From: Paracentrotus lividus | Taxonomy: Eukaryota; Echinodermata; Echinoidea; Camarodonta; Echinidae | Direction: 5' to 3' | Length of the DNA stretch: 64,000 nucleotides | NCBI GenBank assembly: GCA_940671915.1 | Contig: CALNVZ010003434.1 | Span: 19,188,995-19,252,994, forward strand | Shown: positions 45,508-56,582 of the stretch, one piece after another | Position numbering within the stretch: the stretch's first letter is position 1 | Layout of the letters: each line of letters opens with the position of its first letter | Translations under genes and position numbers: made by a program | The notes under the pieces: generated by a model | Seen by the model: only the letters and a program-made list of their open reading frames with translations | The model's database searches: none | What the model was told of the DNA's origin: nothing

Positions 45508-46535
45508 ATACCCCCGTCACACTGAGCTCGTTCCTACTACGTCCTTGCAAATTTTGCCGAACGGGCATAGTCTGTGTGTAAAGTGAGTGGACGTAGTAAA
45601 TACTTCTTACGATCTGTTTACGAACTTCATGGACTAGCTCGGTCGGATTTCCAAAAAAGTGTTTAAAAAAATCGGGCGCCCATCTCGTCCTAAAATTTAA
45701 CGGGGTGGCAACGTACCTGAAACGAGATGGACGTACTACAAACGAAATTGCCGTACTTAAATCGTTCTAAAGATGTGCTAGGACGTCATACAAACGAGCA
45801 TTGTATATTAATTATTCAAGTTCTAAAATTAAACGTAGTGACAACGTTCCTTAAACGGGTAGGACTTACTCTGAACAAGAAGGACGTACTACGAACATAC
45901 GTTTCAATTTTTAAACAGAACGGCATGTCGTAATTCCGTCACACTGAGCTAGTTCTCACTGCGTTCTACGTAGTTCTTGGTGAACGGGCTCAATCTGTTT
46001 ACACACGGACTGAACGTAGGGTAGACCTTTTAGAATCTAGTACAGACCGTTTACAATCTGTTTACGAACTTGGCGAACGGGCCCGAACGGAGAGAACGGA
46101 AAGGCATTCCGATTTTTTTGACCATGTTAAAAAAAAATCGTACTGGCTTCAAGTTCTAAAATTAAACGTAGTGACAACGTTCCTTAAACGGGTATAGGAC
46201 TTACTCTGAACGAGAAGGACGTACTACGAACATGGTGTCTAACTTTTATCTTGCTGCGCATAGGCACTTTTAGTGACGGTTTGGACGTGCTACGAACGGT
46301 ATAGAGTGAACGAGCCGTTTACTCGGTCTGAACTGGATAACAACGTATTGTGGACGCGATAAAGACGGAATTGACGTAACGAGAACTATTTATGAACTGC
46401 CTAGTATCGTATTCAAGAAATTATTTTTCAAAGTTATAAGTTCCAACCCGACCAAAGCCCGTTCAGCATTTTTTTAAAAAACGGGCAAGAACGTTATAGA
46501 ACGTTATAGAACGACCTCAGTGTGACGGCCCCCTA
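45508..46535. mobile_element. ~1-kb TIR element 'cgtcacactgagctcgttc'
   Basis: Left CCCGTCACACTGAGCTCGTT; right ACCTCAGTGTGACGGCCCCC. The interior repeats GAACGAGAAGGACGTACTAC and AAATTAAACGTAGTGACAAC-like words several times. No transposase. Confidence 0.78.
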
Positions 46536-46552
46536 AACACCAGCGGGTGTAT

Positions 46553-47190
46553 AATTAGGGTTGGGCAAATAATTACTTTTTTCTGAAAAGTTATGTCAAA
46601 CAAGTTACTTCTATAGTCAAATTTGATGTAGAATCCAAAAATGACAATGATTTTTGTGTACGATGATGTCTGACGTCGCTAAAGTGCAAAAAACCGAAAT
46701 AGTGTATTTTGCCCATTCATCACACACTTTATAGGTATTAACCGGTTTTATTTTGTTTCTTTATGGATTTTGATGGTCTAAAAGCTAAAATCTGACGATT
46801 TTATCATGACCTAATGTACCTAGTATGTGTTATAGGTGTTATTTAGTGATTTTGATATGAGGTGATTTTTGCTCGATATTGACTGAAACTAACTACCAAA
46901 CTACACTAACAGTCAACTTAGGTAGGATTAATCATGTTGGATTAATCATGTTGGGTTCCCTGACACCCAAAAGCCATATAAAAACGTAATATAAGTGGTT
47001 TATACCTATAAAAAGTCTTATAATTGGGCATAATATGCCATTTTGGCGGCCATTTTGGTTTTTTGCACTTTAGCGACGTAAGACGTCATCGTATGCAAAA
47101 AATAATTGTCATTTTCAGTTTCTACATCGAATTTTACTATAGAAACAACTTGTTTGAAAAAAAAAGTTGAGATTCGCCCAACCCTAGTAT
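46553..47190. mobile_element. TIR element 'agggttgggc'
   Basis: Starts ATTAGGGTTGGGCAAATAAT and ends GAGATTCGCCCAACCCTA. About 640 bp, no coding capacity. Confidence 0.7.
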
Positions 47191-47239
47191 AATCCTATGG
47201 TGAAGCGAAGCAATGCAGTAACTTGAAACATGCTTCAGG

Positions 47240-47335
47240 GCTGCTATTTTGTTTGTTTGTTTTGTTTTGTTTTGTTTTGTTTTTTTTTTTTTGTTTTTTT
47301 TTTGTTTGTTTGTTTGTTTGTTTGTTTTTTTGGGG
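47240..47335. repeat. TTTG/TTTTG microsatellite
   Basis: Runs of GTTTTGTTTTG and GTTTGTTTGTTTG. Confidence 0.9.
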
Positions 47336-47623
47336 GGTTACAAATAAGTCTCCCGCAATATTTAAAAAATATTATCATAATCTCCTTAATACTTGAGCGT
47401 GCGAAGGTCAAGTAGAACTTTTGTCTTTAAAGTCGCCTAAAAGCTGGACACTGTAAGCACCTTTCCCTTAATTCTCCTGGATATAGAGGACTTCGTCCCT
47501 CGGCGCCAGCAATCGCGATGATATATTTTGATATTAAATGGTCCCCCAAAAATTGCCCACTTATTTGATAATTTTAATTATTAGTGGTATACGCCGGTTA
47601 CAATTTTAAAATGATATACGTAC

Positions 47624-47773
47624 GTGGCACCAGTGGCCGGTGTTGCCCATTGCGAAAACCTGGATCATAGTGCTCCATGCAGATGGTATAATGACAAGAC
47701 AAGCAAGTGCATATATTCTCCTTTGGTAGGGGCCAAAATCCCCAAGAGTTTTAAGTAAGTCATCGAATTTCAT
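47624..47773 (-). CDS. SLC22 alternative first exon 1D
   Basis: 50 codons: MKFDDLLKTLGDFGPYQRRI, YALACLVIIPSAWSTMIQVF, AMGNTGHWCH; donor GTACGT. With 1E and 1F it forms a subgroup sharing MKFDDLL, YAL-x-CL and TGHWC. The 5' flank (47774-47860) is homologous to those of 1E, 1F and the decayed 1G, including TTTTCAACGCCTCGCTCAAA. Absent from simple ORF calling because the frame before the ATG is short. Confidence 0.87.
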
Positions 47774-47947
47774 ACTGACTGGTGGGCTGGGAAATAGTAC
47801 TTTTCAACGCCTCGCTCAAAGTTTTACAAGTGGAAATAGGAGAAGACCTGCTAAACATTTCTACAGGGCAAGTTTTCACAATTTTATGCACTATTATTAT
47901 TTATCCTCCATATAATGAATGAAATCACAATGAAATAAACCCCTAAC

Positions 47948-48980
47948 AAAAAGTTCCGCAAATGGACTTTGGGCCATGATAACTTTTCAGGTATGCATTA
48001 GATAGACTTCCGATAGTTTTGACTATTGGATAGATAATTATTGATATCCTATTTGCGATGGTTGTGTCATGCTTCAATGCACAGAATGTCAAAATATGGA
48101 GAAAAGTAAAACGTCAAATGTGCAAAACGCAATTTTATTGATTAAATTGAATTCCAAAACTCAACTTTAGGCCTTGATAACTTTTGAGGTATTTTATCAT
48201 TTTTATTGAATTTTAATGTATACAATCACCAAGTTCATTTATTCCTCTTTAATAGCATTGTTCATGTATGCACAGAACACCTGAATGATAAGACAAGTTA
48301 GAAGTCAAATGTTGCAAATTGAATGCCTATTGTGACTGTTTTTGTCTATTGCGAGTTATTCAATTTGAGTAATAACAATGCATTTCGCAACTTTTCACTT
48401 TTTACTTCGCATTATGTTCGTGAATTATGCGCATTCAGGCATGATGTTACCATTGCAAATAGGACATCAATAAAAAGAAGAATAAATGAACTTCTCAATG
48501 CTACAAAATATGATCATGATTAAAACCCATATTAAAATCTATCGAGGTTCAAAGTTGTGTTACAGAACATCTAAACTGGACATTATCTTTTACTTTGCCT
48601 TACATTCAGCTGGTATTCATGGCAGCGGTTCTGTGGACCCAGGCATGACATCACCATGGCAAATTAGGTAAAAAGAGCAATAAATGAACTTGACAATAGT
48701 ATAAAATTCAATAAAAATAATGAAATATCCCAGAAGTTATCAGGGTCTAAATTGGAGTTGCGGAACTTCAATGTGATCAATAAAATGCATTTTGCAACAA
48801 TTGACTTTTTACTTTTCCCCAAATTCTGATAATCTGTGCATTGAAGCATGACTCAATCATTACAAATATGATATCAATAAAAAGGGGAATAAATTATCTT
48901 TCCAATGGTATGAATATCAGGAATAACTAAAGCGTACATAAAAAGTTATCATGACCCAAAGTCGATTTGCGGAACTTTTT
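47948..48980. mobile_element. ~1.03-kb element with ~40-bp TIRs 'aaaaagttccgcaaat'
   Basis: Left AAAAAGTTCCGCAAATGGAC, TTTGGGCCATGATAACTTTT; right AAAAGTTATCATGACCCAAAGTCGATTTGCGGAACTTTTT, inverted with few mismatches. The element separates exon 1D from an upstream block that lies close to exon 1F at the paralogous position. Confidence 0.85.
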
Positions 48981-49024
48981 AGGAGGGGTTCAGTTCTACC
49001 CTTGACGCTTTGATTGTTTAATAT

Positions 49025-49100
49025 TTGTAAAGGTTGAAAAAGGAAACAGGGACTGCATACCAAAGTTTTAGGCTTGAGCGATGACTCGTAACCGACAGGC
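49025..49100 (-). promoter_or_regulatory. Conserved upstream block of first exon 1D
   Basis: CATACCAAAGTTTTAGGCTTGAGCGATGACTCGTAACCGA and preceding TTGTAAAGG match 58438-58515 upstream of exon 1F. Shared ancestry of the promoter regions is clear; regulatory function is inference. Confidence 0.45.
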
Positions 49101-49728
49101 GCAATGGGGACTTTCCTCATTTAATTTTCCTTCTTTCAACCCTTTCTTGTTCAAAGGAATAATTTTCATATAATTACTTTGGGCCAATGTTTTCATCTAA
49201 AGATTATTGCTACAAACAAGCAAGGGTTTAAAGAAGGAAGAATCATATCTTCCATCACAATTGGCCTATCCCTGATTTGTAGGATACTTTTGAAATCAAC
49301 TGCAAAATCTTAAATAGGGGCGTGGCGGCGGGCAGGGTAGCTCCGTGTGTGCCATATTTATTACCCCTATCTATCAGTTTACGGGCAATTCCATCAATAA
49401 GTAAAGGCACTCCTAAGAAGAAATCTGCTTCTATGTTAATTATTGCACTAATCCAATGCAGGGAAGTTCAAAAATACATCTTTGAAATAATAATTAAATA
49501 CAAAAAAACAAACACTTTCGTTAACTTCCTTGATATCTGAAACCATCATTATACATATTGGACTAGGAAAAACAAATAAACAAACAAGCTTGCCAAATCA
49601 TCAGCAATAACATGAGTAACACATTTTGTTTTAGTCGAACCTAGTTTGCGGAAACTTTTGGGGAAAATCTGTCCTAAAAAAAAAGTGTCTAGCAATTTCT
49701 TTAACGTAACTAACCAATAACTCCTGGA

Positions 49729-49984
49729 TGGTGTTGCATAAAACTTTTTTTTTTTAACCCGTTTAACTCGGGTTAAAAATCTCAGCTTATGTAGACATAT
49801 TTCTTAGGTTATTCAACTTGAGTTTTAAAACTCCCTAAAAATTTATTGCATTAATACTTTTGAAAACTCTGGTATGTTTTTATGCAATGGAAAAAACATT
49901 AAAAAATCCAGAAAAATATTGTAACCGGAGTTTTCAGATTTTAACCGGAAAAAACTCCGGTTAGAAGTTTTATGCAACGGGGTG
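49729..49984. mobile_element. 'gttgcataaaactt' foldback MITE, copy 1
   Basis: Left GGTGTTGCATAAAACTTTTT, right AGAAGTTTTATGCAACGGGG. The interior has nested complementary words (AACTCGGGTTAAAAA, TTTTAACCGG). Directly followed by copy 2. Confidence 0.85.
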
Positions 49985-49986
49985 CA

Positions 49987-50267
49987 GGGTGGTGTTGCAT
50001 AAAACTTTTTTTCTAACCCGAGTTTTCTCGGGTTAAAAAACTCAGCTTATGTAGACCTATTTCTTAGGTTATTCAACCCGAGTTTTAAAACTCCCTAAAA
50101 ATTTATTGCATTTAATACTTTTGAAAACTCTGGTATGTTTTTATGCAATGGAAAAAACAGTAAAAAATCCAGAAAAATATTGTAACCGGAGTTTTCGGAC
50201 TTTAACCGGAGTTTTCAGATTTTAACCGGAAAAAACTCCGGTTAGAAGTTTTATGCAACGGGGTGCT
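49987..50267. mobile_element. 'gttgcataaaactt' foldback MITE, copy 2
   Basis: Nearly the same sequence as copy 1 plus one extra GGAGTTTTCGGACTTTAACC unit near 50190. The two are joined head to tail by a few bases (GCAGG). Confidence 0.85.
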
Positions 50268-50515
50268 GTTCTCACTAACTAAAACATGTCTCAAGATTAT
50301 GTTTGATGATGAGAAAATTAAAACAAATAATATTATAAAGGCTCATTCACTACACAACTTCGAATAAGAATAACCATAGAGTGTAACGTGACGACTCATA
50401 TAGAATTGCCCTTATCTATTTCTCAGCTAAGCAAGTCAACATGGTCAAAAAATGTATTAAAAAAATATTATTTGGACCGAATAATGCTGCCGAACTGATA
50501 TATAGATATACTCAC

Positions 50516-50665
50516 AAAGCACCAGTGGCCGGTGTCGCCCATTGCAAACACATGAATAAATGTACTCCATGCTGATGGTACGATAGCAAGACAAGCAAGT
50601 GCATATATTCTTTTTTGGTAAGACCCGAATTCTCCAAGAGTGTGTAGTAAATCGTCAAACTTCAT
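50516..50665 (-). CDS. SLC22 alternative first exon 1E
   Basis: 50 codons from the ATG at 50665: MKFDDLLHTLGEFGSYQKRI, YALACLAIVPSAWSTFIHVF, AMGDTGHWCF; donor GTGAGT. An in-frame ATG further upstream (50782) exists, but the extra residues have no family counterpart. The usual GPYQ is GSYQ here. The 5' flank shares CCCGCTCAAA and GAGGTCTACCAACT-like words with 1D, 1F and 1G. Confidence 0.88.
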
Positions 50666-51479
50666 CCTGAACAGTTGGGCGGGAGTCTGTAATATCTGCG
50701 TCCCGCTCAAAATATCAGATGCTAAAGGGAGGTCTACCAACTGTTTTATACAATTTCGTGTGTTATTATAATCTATCCTCAAAGCATTGAATGATATGAC
50801 ATACCACAGTCAATAATACAAGAGCCTGGGGTAGTTTACGTGTATACAAAAACGAAAAAAGAAATATATAAACGAATGGATTGCTATTTCATATACAACA
50901 GATCACTCAATAATAATCATTTTCGGACCAGAATGACGAAGCCTTTAAAAGGTACTAACCTTATTAGGCAAAGCAGCACCAATTATTCTTCTCAGGTTTT
51001 CATAGGGCTCAGATATGAATATGATCATCCACATCCCCAGGATTATCGGAGCATGTGTGCGAATTATCATTTCAGTCCGCTTCTTATTTTTGTAAAACAA
51101 ATTAAATCTGACATCAAGTTCTTTCAGATTATCTTTTATTCAACAACAGGTCTGCAAACTGTGCTGGTCATAAACAGGGCTGTATATCTAGTGATGGCAT
51201 TCGACACTCTTGATTCTTTTAAACCTCTTGAATAAAGGATCCCAATGGTGACCTTACCACTGATCCTTCTGGCTTGTCAGACATTGCAACGACAAATCTT
51301 TAAAGATGGATTGCGAGATGGATTTTCATTCAGATTGTGTTTGTTGGGGCGGCTGAGCATGCAAACGAGTATAATCTCGATAACCAGCTCATCGAGTCCC
51401 CAGCCCGGGAACTAATTTATTTTGCCCCACAACTTTTTATGTTGCAACTTTGTAAAACCCTACTACCCCCTTTACACTA

Positions 51480-51640
51480 ACCCTATATTCCTTCCCTTAA
51501 GTATGACCCTATCTCTCACGTATCCCAAAACCTACACCTACTAAATGCCTCAGAAGACAACTATTAAGAAAACAAAAATGAAAGCCTGACAAAGACTCGA
51601 ACCCGCGGTTTTCTGATAATCAAGATTAGCACTATACATT
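51480..51640. repeat. SINE-like segment, minus orientation
   Basis: Minus strand reads GTGCTAATCTTGATTATCAG and CGCGGGTTCGAGTCTTTGTC (B-box-like). The adjacent CCCTAT/CCTA-rich stretch resembles 59150-59270, next to the SINE at 58795. Confidence 0.4.
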
Positions 51641-51800
51641 TTGAAGTTGTCTTGTTTGAAGCATGAACAAATCGAGGGTTTCATGATATGTCTTGGTAGA
51701 GTCATCCTCCAAGTATTTGTTGGTACCCTTTTCATTAGGATTTTTGCACGCATGACAGACAATCTTCAAAAGACAGCAAACTCTCACTTACGCCAAGTGG
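51630..51800. mobile_element. Non-autonomous mariner-like fragment, copy 2
   Basis: CATTTTGAAGTTGTCTTGTT, TAGAGTCATCCTCCAAGTAT, AAAAGACAGCAAACTCTCAC, GCCAAGTGGATGG: same order as 28237-28440. GT/CA-rich repeats follow at 51890 and 52060-52140. Confidence 0.65.
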
Positions 51801-52229
51801 ATGGATAGAGATTAAAACAAAATTAATGTTGAAAGAATATTTGAACAGACAAACACACAGTCCCTCTTACCACGAACAACATCTTCCCTCACGCACACAC
51901 ACGCACCCACAAACCCAGTAAACAATTTATAATTTCCCCTTTTCTGATAAAACATTGGTGTTTTGTTTCCCAAGACCATCACTGATTGTTTGGGACGTAG
52001 TAATCCCCGTACTGTCTGTTTTTGTTTGTTTTTGGTGAGGGTGTAGGTGTATATTTGTGTGTGTGCTGGTGTGGATGAGATATGGTATGTGTGTGTAGGG
52101 TGTATGTAGGTGTGTGTGGTGTGGGTGTGTATGTAGTTTATGTGTATGCAAATAAGGGTAGGCCTATGTAGTCCAGGCTAGAGACCATGTAACCTTGTTT
52201 TTTTATATATACAATGTTTTTTTGATGGT

Positions 52230-52920
52230 TCTTTGTCAATTCGAGGGTGCTGATTCCAAATCCGATGAGTGCCAGACGCGAAACCTTGAGCATTTTTCAC
52301 AAATCGCGAAAATTCAAAATGGCCGCCAAAATATGAAAATGAGTATTCCAGTTGTATTTCTGAGGTTGTTTTGATGGTTTCTTGTCAATTTGAGGGTGCT
52401 GATTCCAAATCCGACGAGTGCCAGCCGCGAAACCTCGCGGATTTTACGCAAATCGCTAAAATTCAAAATGGCTGCCAAAACTGGAAATCAGTATTCAAGG
52501 GTATTTTTGGGGTTGTTTTGGTGGTTTCTTATCAATTCGAGGGTGCTGATTCCAAATTCAATGAGTGCCAGCCGCGAAACCCAACATATTTTACGCAAAT
52601 CGCTAAAATTCAAAATGGCTGCCAAAATTCCCGCCCAAACTAGAAATCAGTATTCCAAGGGTATTTCTGGGGTTGTTTTGGTGGTTTCTTATCAATTCGA
52701 GGGTGCTGATTCTAAATTCGATGAGTGCCAGCCGCGAAAACCCCAACAGATTTTATGCAAATCGCTGAAATTCAAAATGGCTGCCAAAATGGCCTCCCAA
52801 TTGAAAATGCGTATTCTATGGGTATATCTTAAGGTTCTTTGGTGGTTTCTTGCCAATTCGAAGGCGCTGATTCCAGATCCGATAAGTACCAGCCACAAAA
52901 ATACACAGGACAGAAAAGAA
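52230..52920 (+). repeat. Left array of the foldback element
   Basis: Five units start at GAGGG/GAAGG words near 52243, 52392, 52539, 52699 and 52860. Long open frames here are a by-product of the repeat. Confidence 0.88.
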
Positions 52921-54415
52921 AGAAAAGTGGAAAGAAATGGCTGAAGTCATGTAAAATCTATTTTATGGCCAATTGCCAATAATAAGTTATGAGACTCTTT
53001 TGGCCGTTTACTGTCAGAGGGTCCCATGCTAACCGTGCTTCCAGCATTGAACAATTGAGGCTCCCCTACAACCAAATGAAAATGCTCTCCAATCATGATT
53101 CTTTTCCTTATCAAAATTATTCTCCCAGTTGTTATTTTTTGCTTGCCTTCGGCCTTCAAGAAAGTCACCATTACCGATAAGGGTCGGAAAGAGTCAGATC
53201 TTACGGGAGCCCGCACCCTCCGCCCTGGCCCACCCCCTCGGATCCGCCCCTGACATGAAGAAGAAGTACGCCTATTAGTCCTGCATCTATTCAGAACAAT
53301 TATTTTTTATTTTAGTCGTGTTCGATCATTTAGTTTTATGTAATGTGTTTCCTGTTATTCAATAAATCATGAAGGGTTAATAAGGGAAACCCAGTATTTT
53401 ATTTACAGCCTCTATTCCGTCGGGGGGGGGGGGGGGGGGGAATCCAAGAATATTTTTTGATGTCGGGATCACTCACAAACCCAGTCTTTAAATTATATTT
53501 TTTTAAATGTATTATGTCTGTAATAGTGCGGTGAGATATGAATATACTTTTGCATGTCTTACAAAACATACGATATACAATATGAAAAAATATATATCCG
53601 AGACTGAATCATATGACTCATTTTGCTATAAGTAAAATGGTAAATGTTCTATTTCTAGGACTCGCGTGATTTTGAATGAGTAGGCCTAGGGCTTACCTTT
53701 AATTGACAAGACCACTAGATAACGTAAGAAAAATACCGATGAAATAGCATTTTGCACGAATTTCTTTTCATTTGGAATTTAATAAGCCTTTTTTCATGAC
53801 TGTCGGCCCTTTTCACCCGCTTTGCGTAAAAAAATCAAGGTATCCCTGAAAGGTTCCCATCGAATTTGGAATCAGAGCCATGAAATTGACAACAAGTTTT
53901 ATAAAAATAACCTCGGATATACACATAGAAATTTTTTTAACGTGGATGATGGCAGCGAATATTGATTATTTGGGCAAGATGCTCAGGGTTTCGTGCCTCT
54001 AACTCATCAGATTTTGAATCAGCATTCTTAATTGAAAGAAATTATCAAAAACAAAAACAAAAAAAAACCCTTAGATAACAATAATCATAATACGCGTTTT
54101 CATTTCACTTGGCGGCCGTTTTTAATTGTAGAGGGGTTGCACGGTTGGCACTCATTGGATTTGGAATCAGCACCCTTAAATTGACAAGAGACCACCTAAA
54201 CAACCTATGAAACAATACACATTTTCATTTTTAGACAGATGATTTTAGTGGTTTACAAAAATCCTGTAGGATTTTGTGGCTGTTAAAGTCCCAGACCGGA
54301 CCGAAAAATGAAAACCAAAATGACATATAAAACGAAAGCTAATATTTCTTCATAGTACAACAATTCCCAATTTAAGCATTTTTATCTTCCATCTAGAAAG
54401 TATTTCATTAAAAAG

Positions 54416-54767
54416 GTGATCGAACCTCAACCAGGCCATCCCTCCCAAATACTTGAAAAAGTACCCCTATTATAGTGGCGCGGCTGATGACGTCAAAGAA
54501 GTTTAAGGGAATGCTACTGCCAGGCATGATTGGGTTTCGCCTTTAGAATACACGTTTGTATTGCTATGTCAGAACAATAGACCCCATTTGTGCTAGAATT
54601 CTATTGTTCTGACATAGCAATACAAACATGTTTTCTAAAGGCGAAACCCAATCATGCCTGGCAGTAGCATTCCCTTTAACTTCTTTGACGTCATCAACCG
54701 CGCCATCAAAATAGGGGTAACTTTTCAAGTATTTGGGAGGGATGGCCTGGTTGAGGTTCAATCATCT
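54416..54767. mobile_element. ~350-bp near-perfect palindrome (foldback MITE)
   Basis: Arms of about 170 bp: ATCGAACCTCAACCAGGCCA .. TGTCAGAACAATAGA and its complement TTCTATTGTTCTGACATAGC .. TGGCCTGGTTGAGGTTCAAT. Spacer CCCCATTTGTGCTAGAA. A few mismatches only. Nested in the larger foldback. Confidence 0.9.
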
Positions 54768-54864
54768 TTTTATGAATACTGTTATGAAAAGTTAATTTAT
54801 TTTGGGGGTATTTATGTTATACGCCTACTTAGCTATCAATCGATGTAAGGTTGTATTTACTCCG

Positions 54865-55590
54865 TCAACGGTCTTTAATCATCAGATTTCGAATCAGCGC
54901 CTTCGAATTGGCAAGAAACCACCAAAACACCCTGAAATATACCCATAGAACACGCATTTTCAATTGGGCGTCCATTTTGGCGTCCACTTTGAATTTTAGC
55001 GATTTGCGTAAAATCTGTAGGGTTTCGCGGCTGGCACTCATAGAATTTGGAATCAGCACCCTCGAATTGATAAGAAACCACCAAAACAACCCCAGAATTC
55101 CCTTGGAATACTGATTTCCAGTTTTGGCGGGAATTTTGGCAGCCATTTTGAATTTTAGCAATTTGCGTAAAATATGTTGGGTTTCGCGGCTGGCACTCAT
55201 TGAATTTGAAATCAGCATCCTCGAATTGATAAGAAACCACCAAAACAACCCCAGAATTCCCTTGGAATACTGATTTCCAGTTTTGGCGGCCATTTTGTCA
55301 GCCATTTTGAATTTTAGCGATTTGCGTAAAATCTGCGAGGTTTCGCGGCTGGCACTCGTCGGATTTGGAATCAGTACCCTCAAATTGACAAGAAACCACC
55401 AAAACAACCTCAGAAATACCATTGGAATACTCATTTTCATATTTTGGCGGCTATTTTGGCGGCCATTTTGAATTTTCGCGATTTGTGAAAAATGCTCAAG
55501 GTTTCGCGTCTGGCACTCATCGGATTTGGAATCAGCACCCTCGAATTGACAAAGAACCATCAAAAAACATTGTATATATCAAAAAACAAG
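54865..55590 (-). repeat. Right array of the foldback element (inverted)
   Basis: Five units in minus sense, about 160 bp each, matching the left array. Unit-internal CCGCCAAAAT/GGCGGCCATTTTG gives strong self-complementarity. Confidence 0.88.
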
Positions 55591-55635
55591 GTTCGAGTCT
55601 TTTCCTATGGGGCCTAGCCTGGACTAATGTATTTT

Positions 55636-56180
55636 AAACTGGAAAGATCGAGTCACAAATGATAAAGTACTGAACCGAGTGGATGAAGAAAGAACGCGGC
55701 GGGAGACAATCAGGAGACGAAAGAAGAACTCGTTGGGACACATCCTAAGGGTGGTATCTCACTTCGCGGAGACGTCTCCGCAACAGAATAGAAAATTTCG
55801 TCTCCGCGACGGATAAAAAGTGTTAGAGACGTCTCCGATATCGCGGAGACGTCTCCGACGGATTTTTTCCCCCCATAAATTGTCGCGGAAACGTCTCCGC
55901 GATATTGGAGACGTCTCTAATACTTTTCATCCGTCGCGGAGACAAAATTTACTATTCTGTCGCGGAGACGTCTCCGCGGAGTAAGATACCACCCTAAGGG
56001 GGAATAACATGCTTAGAGATGTGCTGGAAGGAAAGATGAAAGGAAAAAGAGGAAGAGTTAGACCAAGGATTGGGATGGTGTCTGAAATGAAGGGCGAAGA
56101 AACATATCACATAATAAAGAGGAAGTCCCAAGATAGAGAAGAGTGGAGAAAGGACTACAGAAGGCTACGAGAGATGTGTT
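55636..56180 (+). mobile_element. 3' end of an RTE/endonuclease-type LINE, interrupted by a MITE
   Basis: Reads DRVTNDKVLNRVDEERTRRE, TIRRRKKNSLGHILR, then after the MITE GNNMLRDVLEGKMKGKRGRV and RPRIGMVSEMKGEETYHIIK, ending SQDREEWRK. The [RK]-RRKK..GHILR..G[KR]RGRGRPR order is the common C-terminus of many non-LTR polymerases. Removing the MITE and one target copy restores the frame ILRGNN. Confidence 0.75.
55751..55992. mobile_element. 242-bp palindromic MITE with CCTAAGG target duplication
   Basis: Starts GTGGTATCTCACTTCGCGGA and ends CCGCGGAGTAAGATACCAC. CCTAAGG stands at 55744-55750 and again at 55993-55999 (7 bp, possibly 8). GGAGACGTCTCC words recur inside in both senses, giving several nested stems. 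A related terminus appears at 60497. Confidence 0.9.
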
Positions 56181-56287
56181 GGTGTGTATCCTAGTGCGTG
56201 CACATAAATAATAAATTATTAATTTGTATATTCTGCATATCATGTGTGCTTAATAAAAAAAAAAGGGGGGGAGATGTATTATGAACT

Positions 56288-56582
56288 GTTCACTATATGT
56301 GTTGGTGCGGGTGTGGTGATGAGGGTGTGTGAGAGGAAGTATGTGTGTGCATATAATCACCCAGCCACTTGGCGTAAGTGAGATTTTGCTGTCTTCTGAA
56401 GATTGTTTGTTCAGTCATGCGTGCAATGATCGAAATGAAATGGGTACCAATATAGGCTGGGAGGATGACTCTACCGAGACATATCATGAAACCCATGATT
56501 AAATTATCATTATAAAAATGATAATTTTCACAAGACAACCTCAAAATGATGGGACATTTTTTTTTTTTTTACTCACTCTGTA
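56288..56582. mobile_element. Non-autonomous mariner-like fragment, copy 3, with GT-rich flank
   Basis: Inverted relative to 28237: CCACTTGGCGTAAGTGAGAT, TTTGCTGTCTTCTGAAGATT, GAGGATGACTCTACCGAGAC, CAAGACAACCTCAAAATGAT, poly-T and ACTCACTCTGTA. GTGTG-rich DNA on its left side mirrors the CA tracts beside copies 1 and 2. Confidence 0.7.

Larger units (their letters stand above)
52169..55625. mobile_element. 3.5-kb foldback element of ~150-bp units
   Basis: Outer ends TAGTCCAGGCTAG (52169) and CTAGCCTGGACTA (55613-55625) are inverted. Inside each end a tandem array runs in opposite sense: 52230-52920 and 54865-55590. Units of about 147-161 bp carry GAGGGTGCTGATTCCAAATC, GAGTGCCAGCCGCGAAACC, GCAAATCGCTAAAATTCAAA, ATGGC(T/C)GCCAAAA. 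Decayed units lie between (53850-54230). The centre also holds unrelated sequence and the palindrome at 54416-54767. No transposase. Confidence 0.82.

Noticed and set aside
50840-51235. 131-residue plus-strand frame
   Set aside because: No recognisable domain, compositionally like random AT-rich DNA.
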